From Lachnospiraceae bacterium (lineage in GTDB: Bacteria; Bacillota; Clostridia; Lachnospirales; Lachnospiraceae), in assembly GCA_017472325.1 (NCBI GenBank), contig JAFUQM010000028.1, positions 1-37,478 on the forward strand: 37,478 nucleotides of DNA, given 5' to 3'. Position numbers and translations under genes: made by a program. Below, piece by piece: positions 8,025-17,707 of the stretch (positions are counted from its first letter, which is position 1; each line of letters opens with the position of its first letter). A model generated the notes under the pieces. The model was not told where the DNA came from. It saw only the letters and a list, made by a program, of their open reading frames with translations, and made no database searches.

Positions 8025-8411
8025 AACTGCCTGACTATGATATACATAATATCGATTTACAATAATATCTTTCGGACACGAAATCACACCTCTGTTTTCG
8101 TACGGATCATTAAAAATGTAGGCGTTTTCATCCTCTCCCACAATAGCAGCTAATGCCTTACAAATAACAGGCGCATAACATCCCATAGCATCCGGATGAT
8201 AAGGACTACCCGCAAAGTATTCCCACGGATTAGGTCCATACAATACTCCATCCCGTACTTCAAATTCACGCATACTTAAATTATTTACAATAAAATCATC
8301 AACTGAAATATCATATCCCAAATAATGCAAAAGCATGACCGTAGTCACGCTTTCACATCCTGTAGGATATTTATCACTTTGATTGATATAAGGCACATCT
8401 ATTTTAAACAT
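7992..8411 (-). CDS. C39-like peptidase with internal deletion
   Basis: The first 95 residues match C39-type (papain-like) peptidases, with the nucleophile in YPTGCESV (Cys19) and PWEYFAGSPYHPDAMGCYAPVI. The end, ENAYIFNDPYENRG...YYVYHSQAVA, matches the family C-terminus. The middle, about 60-70 residues that normally carry the catalytic His before VGYD, is missing: the join is at AIVGEDENAYIF. At 139 residues it is far shorter than the usual 200 or more. The frame remains open, so it is either an inactive peptidase remnant or a repurposed small protein. The start lies inside the end of the broken NhaC gene (13-base overlap) behind GGAG. Confidence 0.65.
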   Translation of the reverse strand: MFKIDVPYINQSDKYPTGCESVTTVMLLHYLGYDISVDDFIVNNLSMREFEVRDGVLYGPNPWEYFAGSPYHPDAMGCYAPVICKALAAIVGEDENAYIFNDPYENRGVISCPKDIIVNRYYVYHSQAVALKPVPCAKG

Positions 8412-9209
8412 TTTGCAGCTCCTGTCCTACTATCTTTCTTTACATTTAACACTCGGATTACTTCCAATGTAATAATCAAAAACGCTAAACTAATAAGTAG
8501 CGAAATCAGCCAATTTTTGGTAATACCTGAAATAATATAACCCACAACACACACTGTAGCTACCACCAGTACATATTGCAGCTGCGTAGATACATGATTC
8601 ATATGATTACTCTGTGCACCTGCTGAAGACATAATCGTTGTATCAGAAATTGGAGATACATGATCACCACATACAGCTCCTGCAAGAACAGCAGATACAG
8701 AAATAATCATCATTTCCAGATTTTGTCCATCAAATAACGCTGTCACAATTGGAATCAAAATAGCAAAGGTTCCCCACGAAGTACCCGTTGAGAATCCAAG
8801 GAATAATCCTACTGCAAACATAATAACTGGTACAAGAAAGCTTGCAGACGCATTACCGCCAACCACACTACTTACAAAGTCGCCTAGGCAAAGCGCATCG
8901 CCTACACCTTTTAAAGTCCATGCTAAAATCAAAACCATAACAGCCGGAATCATCAGTTTAAATCCCTCAACAAGGCTGTCCATAAATTCTTTAAATTGAA
9001 TTACTTTCCGTGGCAAATACAAAAACAGCATAAAGATTATATGGAATGGTACGTAAAAATAACTGAAACCCCGTATAAAACAAAACGCCTATCACAACAC
9101 CAGACAAAAGTGAACTGTATACTTCTTTTGTGATAAAAGCCAGCACGATTGCCAAAATAGGTGGAAGTAATGCCCACCAGGTTCCTATAAACATAGAACT
9201 ATCCATCAT
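8399..9209 (-). pseudogene. NhaC-type Na+/H+ antiporter remnant
   Basis: Two frames together resemble NhaC. The first (9209-8991) gives the N-terminus (GTWWALLPPILAIVLAFITKE) and then jumps to FLRTIPYNLYA, normally found in mid-protein. The second (9031-8399) gives the C-terminal third, LPRKVIQFKEFMDSLVEGFK onward with GFSTGTSWGTFAILIP and CGDHVSPISDTT. At least one large internal deletion (roughly 200 residues) and a frameshift separate them, so no working antiporter can be made. Known NhaC proteins are about 450 residues or more. It follows the thioesterase by 52 bases and overlaps the C39 gene, so the three were probably one operon. Confidence 0.85.
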
Positions 9210-9261
9210 TCTTTTCCTTCTGTCTCAAATATAAAACCACTTGAGATTTATCTTACGATTT

Positions 9262-9696
9262 CTACTCCCTAAAGCTACGAATATGTTGTGCCTTTTCCCT
9301 TAACGCACGCTCTACTTCATCCGTTGCTTCATCTAAAACTACTTGATGTTGCATTTTCTTACCACTCCCCTGCTCTATTGTAACAAAAGTGATAAACGCT
9401 TCTACAGCAATATCTTCCGTCATAGCATCCATTGCCTGTACTGCAACCATAAGACTCGTTGCCCCTGCATATACAATACGGCTTACAAACTTCACTATAG
9501 CACCTTTTTTGATAGGTTTGACAAAGGACAAATTATGAAGATTACGTAGCACAACCTCATCCGCATTACCATGCTCACAAGAAGCTGTCACAAATCCCGC
9601 CTCTATCAACCATGCGGTTGCTCTCGCCGCAAATAATGTTTCATGATGATTTAAGTCCTCTCCCTTTACCAAGTGACTTGTTTCGTATATTTTCAT
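9262..9696 (-). CDS. Hotdog-fold acyl-CoA thioesterase
   Basis: A 144-residue single hotdog domain of the acyl-CoA hydrolase (YkhA/BACH-like) type, predicted to hydrolyse acyl-CoA to free acid and CoA in the cytoplasm. The motif LNHHETLFAARATAWLIEAG corresponds to the active-site helix of the family, and VEAFITFVTIE to the central strand. It is the first gene of a minus-strand unit with the broken NhaC and C39 genes. The upstream intergenic region is shared with the divergent hybrid kinase. The exact substrate is unknown. Confidence 0.8.
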   Translation of the reverse strand: MKIYETSHLVKGEDLNHHETLFAARATAWLIEAGFVTASCEHGNADEVVLRNLHNLSFVKPIKKGAIVKFVSRIVYAGATSLMVAVQAMDAMTEDIAVEAFITFVTIEQGSGKKMQHQVVLDEATDEVERALREKAQHIRSFRE

Positions 9697-9833
9697 CTAA
9701 AATCCTCTCTTAAATGATATTTCTATTTGCCTTTAAACTTTGCAACAGTAATACTATCATCTTTTTCTTGTTTTCTCAAGCTAATAAGGCACATAAGACA
9801 AATTCCCGTTTCGTTCGTTATCAGAAGTTTTTA

Positions 9834-9862
9834 TTGCAGTGCTTTTTTAATCCTTGTATAAT
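9834..9862 (+). promoter_or_regulatory. Sigma-A promoter of the hybrid kinase-degV operon
   Basis: TTGCAG (9834-9839), a 17-base spacer and a perfect TATAAT (9857-9862) lie about 50 bases before the GTG start. The promoter is close to consensus. Confidence 0.65.
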
Positions 9863-9912
9863 ATTTTTAATACTAAGGGATTTTTTCCTAAACTAAGTTC
9901 GGAGGAATAACT

Positions 9913-12693
9913 GTGAAAAATTCATTATATAGCAAAATCAAACAATCAATCGAACTAGATATGAAAACATTGATTCTTTGTAGCCTTCTTATTACTGTTT
10001 TTGCCAGTATCATGTGTATATTAAACATTGTTACTAATCATAAAAGTATGGCAATTATAACAGGAAGCATGGCACTCTGGTATTTATTGAATATTATTGT
10101 ATTTTGTTTCTATAAGAAAACTTCACAACTTACTATTTCTATGATGGCTGGTGTTTATATCGTAATGATGTATTTTGTTGTCAGCGGTGGGGTGGAAGGA
10201 TTTAGCATTATATGGCTTTTGGCAGTACCTCCCGCAGTACAATTTTGCTTTAATTCCAATTATGGAATTCCATTTAGTCTTATTCTGGGTTTTTCCCTTG
10301 CAATATACTTATGGACCCCACTACATCAGATGGGATACCACTATTCCGATACTTACACCCAACGGTTTCCTGTTGTTTATTTTTTCGTAACATTCCTTTG
10401 TGGTGTCATGCAATACCGAATATCCAAATATCGTAAGGCGCAAGATACTCTAATTGAAAACCTGGAATATACCAGTCGTGCTAAAAATGACTTTCTCGCC
10501 AATATGTCACATGAAATCCGTACCCCAATGAATGCCATTGTCGGAATGTGTGAATTAATTCTACGTGATGATGTCAATGAAACAGTCCGTGAAAACTGCT
10601 TTAATATACAAAGTTCCAGCCGTTCTCTGCTTTCTATCATCAATGACATTTTAGACTTTTCTAAGATAGAAGCAGGTAAAATTGAACTTATTGAAGAAAC
10701 ATTTAATATTGCGTCCACAATCAATGATGTCATCAATATGGCGATGACTCGAAAAGGTGAAAAAAATATAGAAATTATTGTAAGAGTTGATCCAACCATA
10801 CCAAAAGGACTCATAGGCGATGAGCTTAGAATACGACAGATTATTATTAATCTCTTAACCAATGCAATAAAATTTACCCAAAAGGGCTGTGTCATACTAA
10901 AAATTACGCAAAGCCGTCATGGACACAATATGAATCTAAATGTATCAGTAAAAGATACCGGTATTGGTATCTCTGAGGAAAATATTGAAAAACTTTTTAC
11001 CAGCTTCCAACGAATTGATACGAAAAAGAATCGTTCGGTAGAAGGAACAGGACTTGGACTTGCTATCTCCAAACGACTTATAACACAGATGCATGGCTTT
11101 ATCAATGTATTCAGTACGTATGGCGAAGGTTCAGAATTCCGATTTGTAATTCCTCTCAAAATATCCGACCCCGAACCATTTATACAGCTTGAGGCAACCA
11201 CAGGAAAAAATGTTGCTGTTTATCTGGATTGGAAAAAATATAACCATCAGCAAACCCAGTATCAATACAATAAACTCATTCATGAATTAGGCGAGAAACT
11301 CAATGTGAACTTTACAATATTTGATACTGTTGAAGCTCTGGAATCAGCTATGGCTTCCGGTACATATACACATTGTTTTACTGCCCAGGACGAATACATC
11401 AAACATTCTAATGCATTATCTGAAATTGCAGAAAAATATCAGCTGGTTGTAATTCAGGATAGATTTCAGCCTATTGATTTACCTGGTCATATTAAGAGTG
11501 TCTTTAAACCTTTTTATGCATTAACATTTGCAGCAATTATGAACAATGAAAAATTTGTCATGGATATACATGGTCCGAAAATATTTACTTCGCGCTTTAT
11601 CGCACCAGAAGCAAAAATTCTGGTTGTAGATGATAATCCAACAAATTTAAAAGTTGCCGTTGGGCTTATGAAACCTTATAATATGAAAATTATTACTGTT
11701 TCCAACGGACAGGCTGCAATTGATGCACTTCAAACAAAGGACTTTGATATTGTATTTATGGATCACATGATGCCTGAGATGGACGGTGTTGAAGCAACAC
11801 AAATGATTCGTAGTCTACACGATAAATATTATCAGGAAGTACCTATTATTGCCTTAACTGCCAATGCAGTAAACGGTGCTAGAGAAATGTTTCTTAGTAC
11901 AGGCTTTAATGACTTCCTTGCAAAGCCAATTGAAGTATCTGTTCTGGATAAAATGTTACGCTCATGGTTACCACCAAAACTCTTAATTACAACTTCAACC
12001 GTAACCAAGAATGAGGATAAAAGTACAAAATCTCCTGAGACAGCAAACAGCAAAACAGGAAACGATACCGCAAACGAATTTATCAATTATGAAAGAGGAC
12101 TCAAGTATGCCGGCGGCAATCAAGAAATATACTGTGATATATTAAAAACTTATTTTGCAAGTAGCCAACAATATAATGAGTCTCTTATTGCACATTTTGA
12201 TTCACAAGATTGGCAAAATTATACAATCAAAGCTCACGCCTTAAAAAGCTCCTCCTTGAGTATAGGTGCAGAAGAATTTTCAGAATTTGCCAAAAAATTA
12301 GAACTTGCTGGAAAAGAAGGAAACTATGAAGTTATTCTTAATGAACATAACGAATTTCTGAAACTATACAATAAAGTCATGGATGCCGTACAAAGTTATC
12401 TTCTAAAGAATGGTTATCCACTAGAGCAACCTCCTGAAACGACGGAACAGGATTTGCAAGAGATTACAATAGAACAATTTACAGAAAAGGTAGCGCATAT
12501 CATAGATGCTTGTAATAATTTTGATGGCGACACTATCATGAAACTCGCAGAAGAGCTTTGTTCCTGCAAGTTAGATCATAAAGCACTATCTATGTACTTT
12601 ACCAAAGTAAAAGAATACGCTGAGGACTTTGAATACGAAAAGGCACTTGAAGCTACCCAAAATGCCGAAATGAAAATAAAGGAGGCAGAATGA
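9913..12693 (+). CDS. Hybrid sensor histidine kinase with receiver and HPt
   Basis: A 926-residue membrane phosphorelay protein. About six membrane helices occupy residues 17-170 with little extracellular sequence. The HisKA box NMSHEIRTPMNAIVG has the phospho-His at 200. The ATPase domain follows with NLLTNAIKFT, VKDTGIGI and GTGLGLAIS. Residues about 425-550 look like a worn receiver-like region without an Asp pocket. A complete receiver follows (VVDDNPTN with D573/D574; phospho-Asp 617 in FMDHMMPEMDG). An HPt domain has His775 in AHALKSS, and a helical tail follows. No DNA-binding output domain is present. GTG start behind GGAGG; the stop overlaps the degV start region. Confidence 0.9.
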   Translation: MKNSLYSKIKQSIELDMKTLILCSLLITVFASIMCILNIVTNHKSMAIITGSMALWYLLNIIVFCFYKKTSQLTISMMAGVYIVMMYFVVSGGVEGFSIIWLLAVPPAVQFCFNSNYGIPFSLILGFSLAIYLWTPLHQMGYHYSDTYTQRFPVVYFFVTFLCGVMQYRISKYRKAQDTLIENLEYTSRAKNDFLANMSHEIRTPMNAIVGMCELILRDDVNETVRENCFNIQSSSRSLLSIINDILDFSKIEAGKIELIEETFNIASTINDVINMAMTRKGEKNIEIIVRVDPTIPKGLIGDELRIRQIIINLLTNAIKFTQKGCVILKITQSRHGHNMNLNVSVKDTGIGISEENIEKLFTSFQRIDTKKNRSVEGTGLGLAISKRLITQMHGFINVFSTYGEGSEFRFVIPLKISDPEPFIQLEATTGKNVAVYLDWKKYNHQQTQYQYNKLIHELGEKLNVNFTIFDTVEALESAMASGTYTHCFTAQDEYIKHSNALSEIAEKYQLVVIQDRFQPIDLPGHIKSVFKPFYALTFAAIMNNEKFVMDIHGPKIFTSRFIAPEAKILVVDDNPTNLKVAVGLMKPYNMKIITVSNGQAAIDALQTKDFDIVFMDHMMPEMDGVEATQMIRSLHDKYYQEVPIIALTANAVNGAREMFLSTGFNDFLAKPIEVSVLDKMLRSWLPPKLLITTSTVTKNEDKSTKSPETANSKTGNDTANEFINYERGLKYAGGNQEIYCDILKTYFASSQQYNESLIAHFDSQDWQNYTIKAHALKSSSLSIGAEEFSEFAKKLELAGKEGNYEVILNEHNEFLKLYNKVMDAVQSYLLKNGYPLEQPPETTEQDLQEITIEQFTEKVAHIIDACNNFDGDTIMKLAEELCSCKLDHKALSMYFTKVKEYAEDFEYEKALEATQNAEMKIKEAE

Positions 12694-13541
12694 TGAAGAA
12701 AGTATGGGTAACAACCGATTGTACCTGTGATTTGTCTGAAACTCTTCTGGATAAGTATGATTTGAAAGTGGTATATTTTTATATTGCTACAGAACATGGG
12801 TATTTTAAGGATTTAGCCGAAATTACATCCACGAATATCGTAGAATATTTTGAACAAGGTGGACAACAAATTCATACAACAGCACCAGATGCTTCTGAAT
12901 ACATCGAATTCTTTACACAAATGCTACAGAAGTATGAGGAAATTATACATATTACAATTGGCTCTTCAGTCAGTCTGTCTTACAAAAGTGCTATTGCTGC
13001 TGCCAAACACTTTAACAACAAAGTTCATGTTTTTGACACTGGACATCTCTCTACTGGAATTGCCCATTTTGTCATTAAAGCGATTGAATTACTCGAAGAA
13101 AATAAGTCTATAGATGATATCTTAGCAACGCTTGAAGACATGAAAAACAAGGTATCTACCAGCTTTATTGCTTATAATGCAGATTACCTATATCGCGCAG
13201 GAAAAGTAAGCAAATTAGTTAAAAATGTATGTTCCTTTTTCAAGATTCATCCTGTACTGTTTATGAAAAATGGAGATATGAAACTAAAAACAATACAAAT
13301 TGGTAACTACGACAAATCTGTGCTACGATATGTCCGTAGAGAGCTGAAAAAGCCCAATAAAATTAAAAGAAACCGCTTATTTATCACCTATTCTACTTGT
13401 CCAGTCAAACTTCTTGCAAAGGTTAATGCCTTAATAAAAAAACTCTGTCCTGTAGAAGAACTGATAGAAACAAAAGCATCTGCTACAGTAACTAGCAACT
13501 GTGGTGCCAATACCATAGGTATCCTATTTGTAGAAGAATAA
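12693..13541 (+). CDS. DegV family fatty-acid-binding protein
   Basis: DegV/FakB-type proteins bind a fatty acid and present it to a fatty-acid kinase. Visible family positions are VTTDCTCDL at the start, HTTAPDASEY, the SLSYKSA loop, and CGANTIGILF at the end. The length of 282 residues is typical. There are two possible ATGs in ATGATG (12690 and 12693); GGAGG at 12681 fits the second better (7 bases). The start overlaps the stop of the hybrid kinase, so translation is coupled. No FakA-like kinase is in the window. The link to the kinase suggests a lipid-related signal, which is inference. Confidence 0.85.
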   Translation: MKKVWVTTDCTCDLSETLLDKYDLKVVYFYIATEHGYFKDLAEITSTNIVEYFEQGGQQIHTTAPDASEYIEFFTQMLQKYEEIIHITIGSSVSLSYKSAIAAAKHFNNKVHVFDTGHLSTGIAHFVIKAIELLEENKSIDDILATLEDMKNKVSTSFIAYNADYLYRAGKVSKLVKNVCSFFKIHPVLFMKNGDMKLKTIQIGNYDKSVLRYVRRELKKPNKIKRNRLFITYSTCPVKLLAKVNALIKKLCPVEELIETKASATVTSNCGANTIGILFVEE

Positions 13542-13605
13542 TAATAGACCTTGAAATGTGACAATTTAAATTAAATCTGATAACACATTTCAAGGTCTAT
13601 TATTA
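13539..13605. terminator. Perfect 22-bp hairpin after degV
   Basis: A perfect 22-bp stem (AATAGACCTTGAAATGTG and its complement, extended by TAAT) encloses a 23-base loop. It begins at the degV stop codon and sits between converging genes. It is probably a bidirectional terminator and stands 2 bases before a 39-bp repeat. Confidence 0.6.
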
Positions 13606-13607
13606 TA

Positions 13608-13646
13608 GTCCAATAAGCCGGCTCGTGAAACGTGCCGGCGTTTGGT
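13608..13646 (+). repeat. 39-bp palindromic repeat, copy 1
   Basis: Imperfect palindrome running from GTCCAATAAG to CGTTTGGT, with GCCGGC arms around CGTGAAACG. Relatives are at 25961-25998, 29999-30037 and 33398-33436. Here it follows the hairpin behind degV, in the direction of degV transcription. Confidence 0.85.
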
Positions 13647-13675
13647 CTCTATATTTTAAGTGTATAAAAACTACC

Positions 13676-16600
13676 TTATTCCACACTCTTTAGTGCTTCT
13701 ACCGGGTCAATCTCATTTAAGGATCTATCTGTCATTAATTGCACCATAAATGCAAATAGAAAAGCAAGACCAGCTGCAAAGAAATAACTCCTATTATAAA
13801 TCGTTACCGCAAAATAAATAGATGGCATATTCAATATAGTAGTCAATGTAGTACTAAGCGCCGCTCCCAAAGGCAATCCAAACAAGATACCTAAAGCAGT
13901 TAAAATTAATGTTTCTTTATTGACATACAAATGCACTTCTTTATCAAAGAAACCTAAAACTTTAATCGTAGCAAGCTCTCTAATACGTTCTGAGATATTG
14001 ACCGACGCCAGTGTAAATAGCACGACAAAAGCAAGACCAGCCGCTAGAACCAGTACCACATAAACAACAATATTAATCAAGGTAAATGCTGCCGAAAACC
14101 CTTCTTTTAACTCTTCTGTGCTAACAGATGACATAATCCAGTCTTCTTCTGCCAATGTATCAGAAAAAGCAATCTGGTCAGTACAAGTATCGGATAAATT
14201 TGCCAGTATACCATTTGGCTCATACTTTCCAAAAATCGTCTCATATGCCTTCTGGGACATATATACATTATTGCCCAAATAATTTTTTATTCTATCAGCA
14301 ATTACCGTTTCTTCTTGTTCCAGATTCATCTTCTGAACAGCTACTGTTTCTCCTTTTTCTAATTCCAATATCTTTGCTGCATTCTCGGTTAGATAAATTC
14401 CATCTCCTTCCAAAGAAACAGGCTCATATTCTGCATTAGATAAAGTAACATATTCCTCTATGGAAGCCTCGTTAGGGAACACAAACAACTGTACCTTTTC
14501 CGCATATCCTTCTGCGTTTTTCACTTTAACACTTTCTACCTGAATGTTCAGATATGCTTCTACCTCTTCGCTATGCTCCAAATATTCTATCAATTTCTCA
14601 TTATCTTCTGCACTGGTAGCAGCCAACAAATCGTATTTATAAATGTTTTCATATTGCATCGGCATCAATTCTGATACGGAGTCTTTGATCGCAAATCCAA
14701 AAAGCAGCAAGGCAGTACATCCCATAATACCAAATACCGTCATGATAAGACGCTTTTTATAACGAAACAAGTTACGTGCCGTGACTTTATTCAGAAAAGA
14801 AAATCGTTTCCATACTGGAGTAATATATTCTAAAAATACTCTGGACCCCATTTTGGGGGCTTTTGGTCTCATAAGGTGTGCCGGCAGATGCTTTAATTCT
14901 GCATAGCATGCCATTATCGCAGCTCCTACAATACCAATCACAAATAAGATGACGCTGATAATTCCTGACATGAAGTTAAACTGTATAAAATATGCTGGAA
15001 GCATATACATAACATCGAAGAAAATAAATAAAATCTTAGGCAGAATGACAAATCCTCCAACATCTCCCAAAAGACCTCCCAGCACACTTGCTGCCAAAGC
15101 ATAAACTACATATTTCTTACGGATTTCATGATCTGTAAATCCCAGTGCTTTATAAGTACCTATTAAACCTCTTCCTTCTTCTACCATACGTGTTACAGTA
15201 GTCAAGCTAATTAAAATAGCTACAATAAAAAATACGACAATAAACACAGACGCAAGAGATTCTATTGCCTCCGCATCACTTTTTACATTCGAATAGCCAC
15301 TCAGAGAAGTTCTATCCTGCACATACCATTGCGTCATATCAATATCTGCAATTTTCTCTCTCGCTTCTTCAATTTTCTGTATTGCATCTGCCTTCTCTTC
15401 TTCAAACTCTATTCTATTCTCTTCCAGTTCCTCTTCGCCATCTAACAGTTCCTTCTCACCATCTGCAAGTTCATCCCAGGCTTCTGCAAACTCTTCGCTC
15501 GCTTTCTGCTCATTTTCGCTGATTTCAGCAACGCCATCCTCTAGTTTTTGACGGTTATCTGCAATCTCCTGCCAACCTTCTGCCAATTGGGTTCTTCCCT
15601 GTGCTAGCCCTTGTTCCCCAACTTCAATTTGTTTCCATGCTTCTGCCAACTTCTTTTCAGCGTACTTTTTCTGCACATTTAGTTCTTTTTTAGCTTCTTC
15701 CAGTACAACTGCTGCTGCATCACTTTGCGCCATTCCTGCTGCAAGCTGAAAAATATCCGTAAAATTTTCTGTCTGCATTTTTTCCAAAGAATCCTTGTGT
15801 GTTTGTAAGGCTTCTTTCTGAGTTTCAAGTGTCATCTTTGTACTTTGACTGCTTTCTAACTGCGCCTTTGCTTCGTTACAATTTTCCTGTATATTTTTTA
15901 ATTCCGCTTGCTTCGTTGCCAGTGCTTCCTTTTTGGCAGTCAGTACTGTCTGGTCTGGTTCCTCCTGCTTCTCTAATTCTGCAATTTCTGTTTCCAATAC
16001 CTCTATATCATTTTGTAATGCTTCTTCTTGTGTCAATAAGCCGGCAATCAGAGTTTCCAATCCCTGAATTGCTTCTTCTAATTCAGTGATGCTGCTTTGT
16101 AACAATGCATTCTGAGAATTCACCGTGTTAAGTATGGTTACTGCTGCCGCATTTAATTTTGCAAAGAGCGTTCCTTGTGCAGCCTGTACTTCTGAATTTT
16201 GCTGCAAAACTTGTTGCATTTCCTGCTGTATTTCTTCTTCTGTTCCAGTCTGTTCACCATTCATCTGTTCCTTAATCATAGGAAGCAATGCCGCTGTTGC
16301 GGCACCTACATAATCCTCAAAGGCACTCTGAATTCCTTCTTCTTTCGTCCATTCCTCCCCAAATAGCATTGTTAATCCAGCAAGATTTTCCTCTAACAGC
16401 TTTGCTGCCGCTTCATTCTCCTGTATTTTAGTATTGAGTTGTTCCTCTGCCTGACGAAGTTTGGCTTTTGTACTTTTCTCCTGCTTCATCAGTTCTTGTT
16501 TGCCTTGATTTAACTGCTCTGTTCCTTCTACTAGTTCCTCCTCTGCCTGACGAAGTTCTTCCTCTCCATCCTTCAATTGTTCATAACCATCTTCTATTTC

Positions 16601-17614
16601 TTTTCTGGCATCAGCAATTTCCTGTGCAACCTCCTGCTGTTTATCCGTTAGTTCCTGTTTACCATCTTCTATTTCCTGCCAACCTTCGCTGATTTCTTCT
16701 TCCGCTTCTGCAAATTCCTGCTCCGCTTCTGCAAATTTCTCATTCATTTCTTCTTCAGCTTCGCTTATTTTATCGTATGCTTCTCCGGTAATCTCATCAT
16801 AACGAGCCTGCTCGCGCTGCTCCATAATCTCTGCTTCAATCATAGAAATGACAGCGCCAGTTTTTGCCTCATATTCTTCCGAATAGCAAAGAAGTTCTGA
16901 TGTTCCACGCAAAGATAAATAAATAGCCGTATAAACATCACTCTCTATCGATTCCGGTGTTACAAAAAAAGTATAATCTGCATTAGGCGTTGCGCGGAAT
17001 CCTGCAGAGCCTTCAGCATTATTGATATCCATAACATCAATTACAACACCTGTAATTGTAAAGTCTGTAGTTAAAAAATTCGGTATTTCCGCTTCTTCTA
17101 ATTCAACCTCTGTCTCTTCGTCTTCCTTTTCTTCCTTTTCCTCAATTTCTATAATTTCTTCAATCTCTACTACGTCACCAATTTGCTTTCCTGTTTCTGC
17201 AATATAGTTTTGTGTAACTGCTATCTCATCTGCACACTCCGGAAGGTTACCGTCTACAATATAAGGAAGATTCAATCCATCTGTCTTTATCATTTTGACC
17301 TCGGCAGTTTTGTTTAAATCACCCTTTTTGGTATGAACGACTTCGCTAAAAGCGCCTTCCGCCTTCTCTATGATATCCATAGACTGAAACACTTCCACAT
17401 CTTCCTCAGTCAATCCAAGCGTGGACATAACACTGATATCAAATAACTCCTGCGAATCCATAAAACGGTCTGCCGAATAGCGCAAATCTTGGCATCCTGC
17501 AGATAAGCCCGTCATAATAGTGACACCCAGCATAGTAATCAGCATAATAGAAATAAATCTCTTTTTTTCTTTCCAAATTGTTCTTATCGTATCTTTATTT
17601 AAAGCCTTTTTCAT
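13676..17614 (-). CDS. FtsX/MacB-type ABC permease with giant coiled coil
   Basis: A 1312-residue membrane protein. Helix 1 is at about 20-42 (ISIMLITMLGVTIMTG), then an extracytoplasmic MacB-like domain with a Glu-rich insert (about 148-180). From about 285 to 770 lies a very long coiled coil with recurring xLxDGxxEL steps. Three helices follow (about 800-950, FtsX fold), then a second extracytoplasmic domain, and a last three-helix FtsX unit from about 1185. The final DPVEALKSVE is the classic FtsX-permease end. With the ATPase just downstream it probably forms a mechanotransmission-type transporter, perhaps for envelope stress or peptide resistance; the substrate is unknown. No two-component system is adjacent to it. 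Confidence 0.85.
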   Translation of the reverse strand: MKKALNKDTIRTIWKEKKRFISIMLITMLGVTIMTGLSAGCQDLRYSADRFMDSQELFDISVMSTLGLTEEDVEVFQSMDIIEKAEGAFSEVVHTKKGDLNKTAEVKMIKTDGLNLPYIVDGNLPECADEIAVTQNYIAETGKQIGDVVEIEEIIEIEEKEEKEDEETEVELEEAEIPNFLTTDFTITGVVIDVMDINNAEGSAGFRATPNADYTFFVTPESIESDVYTAIYLSLRGTSELLCYSEEYEAKTGAVISMIEAEIMEQREQARYDEITGEAYDKISEAEEEMNEKFAEAEQEFAEAEEEISEGWQEIEDGKQELTDKQQEVAQEIADARKEIEDGYEQLKDGEEELRQAEEELVEGTEQLNQGKQELMKQEKSTKAKLRQAEEQLNTKIQENEAAAKLLEENLAGLTMLFGEEWTKEEGIQSAFEDYVGAATAALLPMIKEQMNGEQTGTEEEIQQEMQQVLQQNSEVQAAQGTLFAKLNAAAVTILNTVNSQNALLQSSITELEEAIQGLETLIAGLLTQEEALQNDIEVLETEIAELEKQEEPDQTVLTAKKEALATKQAELKNIQENCNEAKAQLESSQSTKMTLETQKEALQTHKDSLEKMQTENFTDIFQLAAGMAQSDAAAVVLEEAKKELNVQKKYAEKKLAEAWKQIEVGEQGLAQGRTQLAEGWQEIADNRQKLEDGVAEISENEQKASEEFAEAWDELADGEKELLDGEEELEENRIEFEEEKADAIQKIEEAREKIADIDMTQWYVQDRTSLSGYSNVKSDAEAIESLASVFIVVFFIVAILISLTTVTRMVEEGRGLIGTYKALGFTDHEIRKKYVVYALAASVLGGLLGDVGGFVILPKILFIFFDVMYMLPAYFIQFNFMSGIISVILFVIGIVGAAIMACYAELKHLPAHLMRPKAPKMGSRVFLEYITPVWKRFSFLNKVTARNLFRYKKRLIMTVFGIMGCTALLLFGFAIKDSVSELMPMQYENIYKYDLLAATSAEDNEKLIEYLEHSEEVEAYLNIQVESVKVKNAEGYAEKVQLFVFPNEASIEEYVTLSNAEYEPVSLEGDGIYLTENAAKILELEKGETVAVQKMNLEQEETVIADRIKNYLGNNVYMSQKAYETIFGKYEPNGILANLSDTCTDQIAFSDTLAEEDWIMSSVSTEELKEGFSAAFTLINIVVYVVLVLAAGLAFVVLFTLASVNISERIRELATIKVLGFFDKEVHLYVNKETLILTALGILFGLPLGAALSTTLTTILNMPSIYFAVTIYNRSYFFAAGLAFLFAFMVQLMTDRSLNEIDPVEALKSVE

Positions 17615-17707
17615 AAAATGTCTACTTTCTCTATGTTAATTCCAAAAATTCTAATGCACTGCTACTAAATTCCCATGCTTCGGTTTACATAACTTCCAAC
17701 TCAATTA

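Noticed and set aside
13539..13646. CRISPR-like repeat at the degV 3' end
   Set aside because: The 39-bp repeat is dispersed over 20 kb with no regular spacers and no cas genes.
15265..16692. Leucine- and serine-rich open frames antisense to the permease coiled coil
   Set aside because: They mirror the Glu/Gln-rich coding strand, have no ribosome sites, and are expected opposite biased codons.
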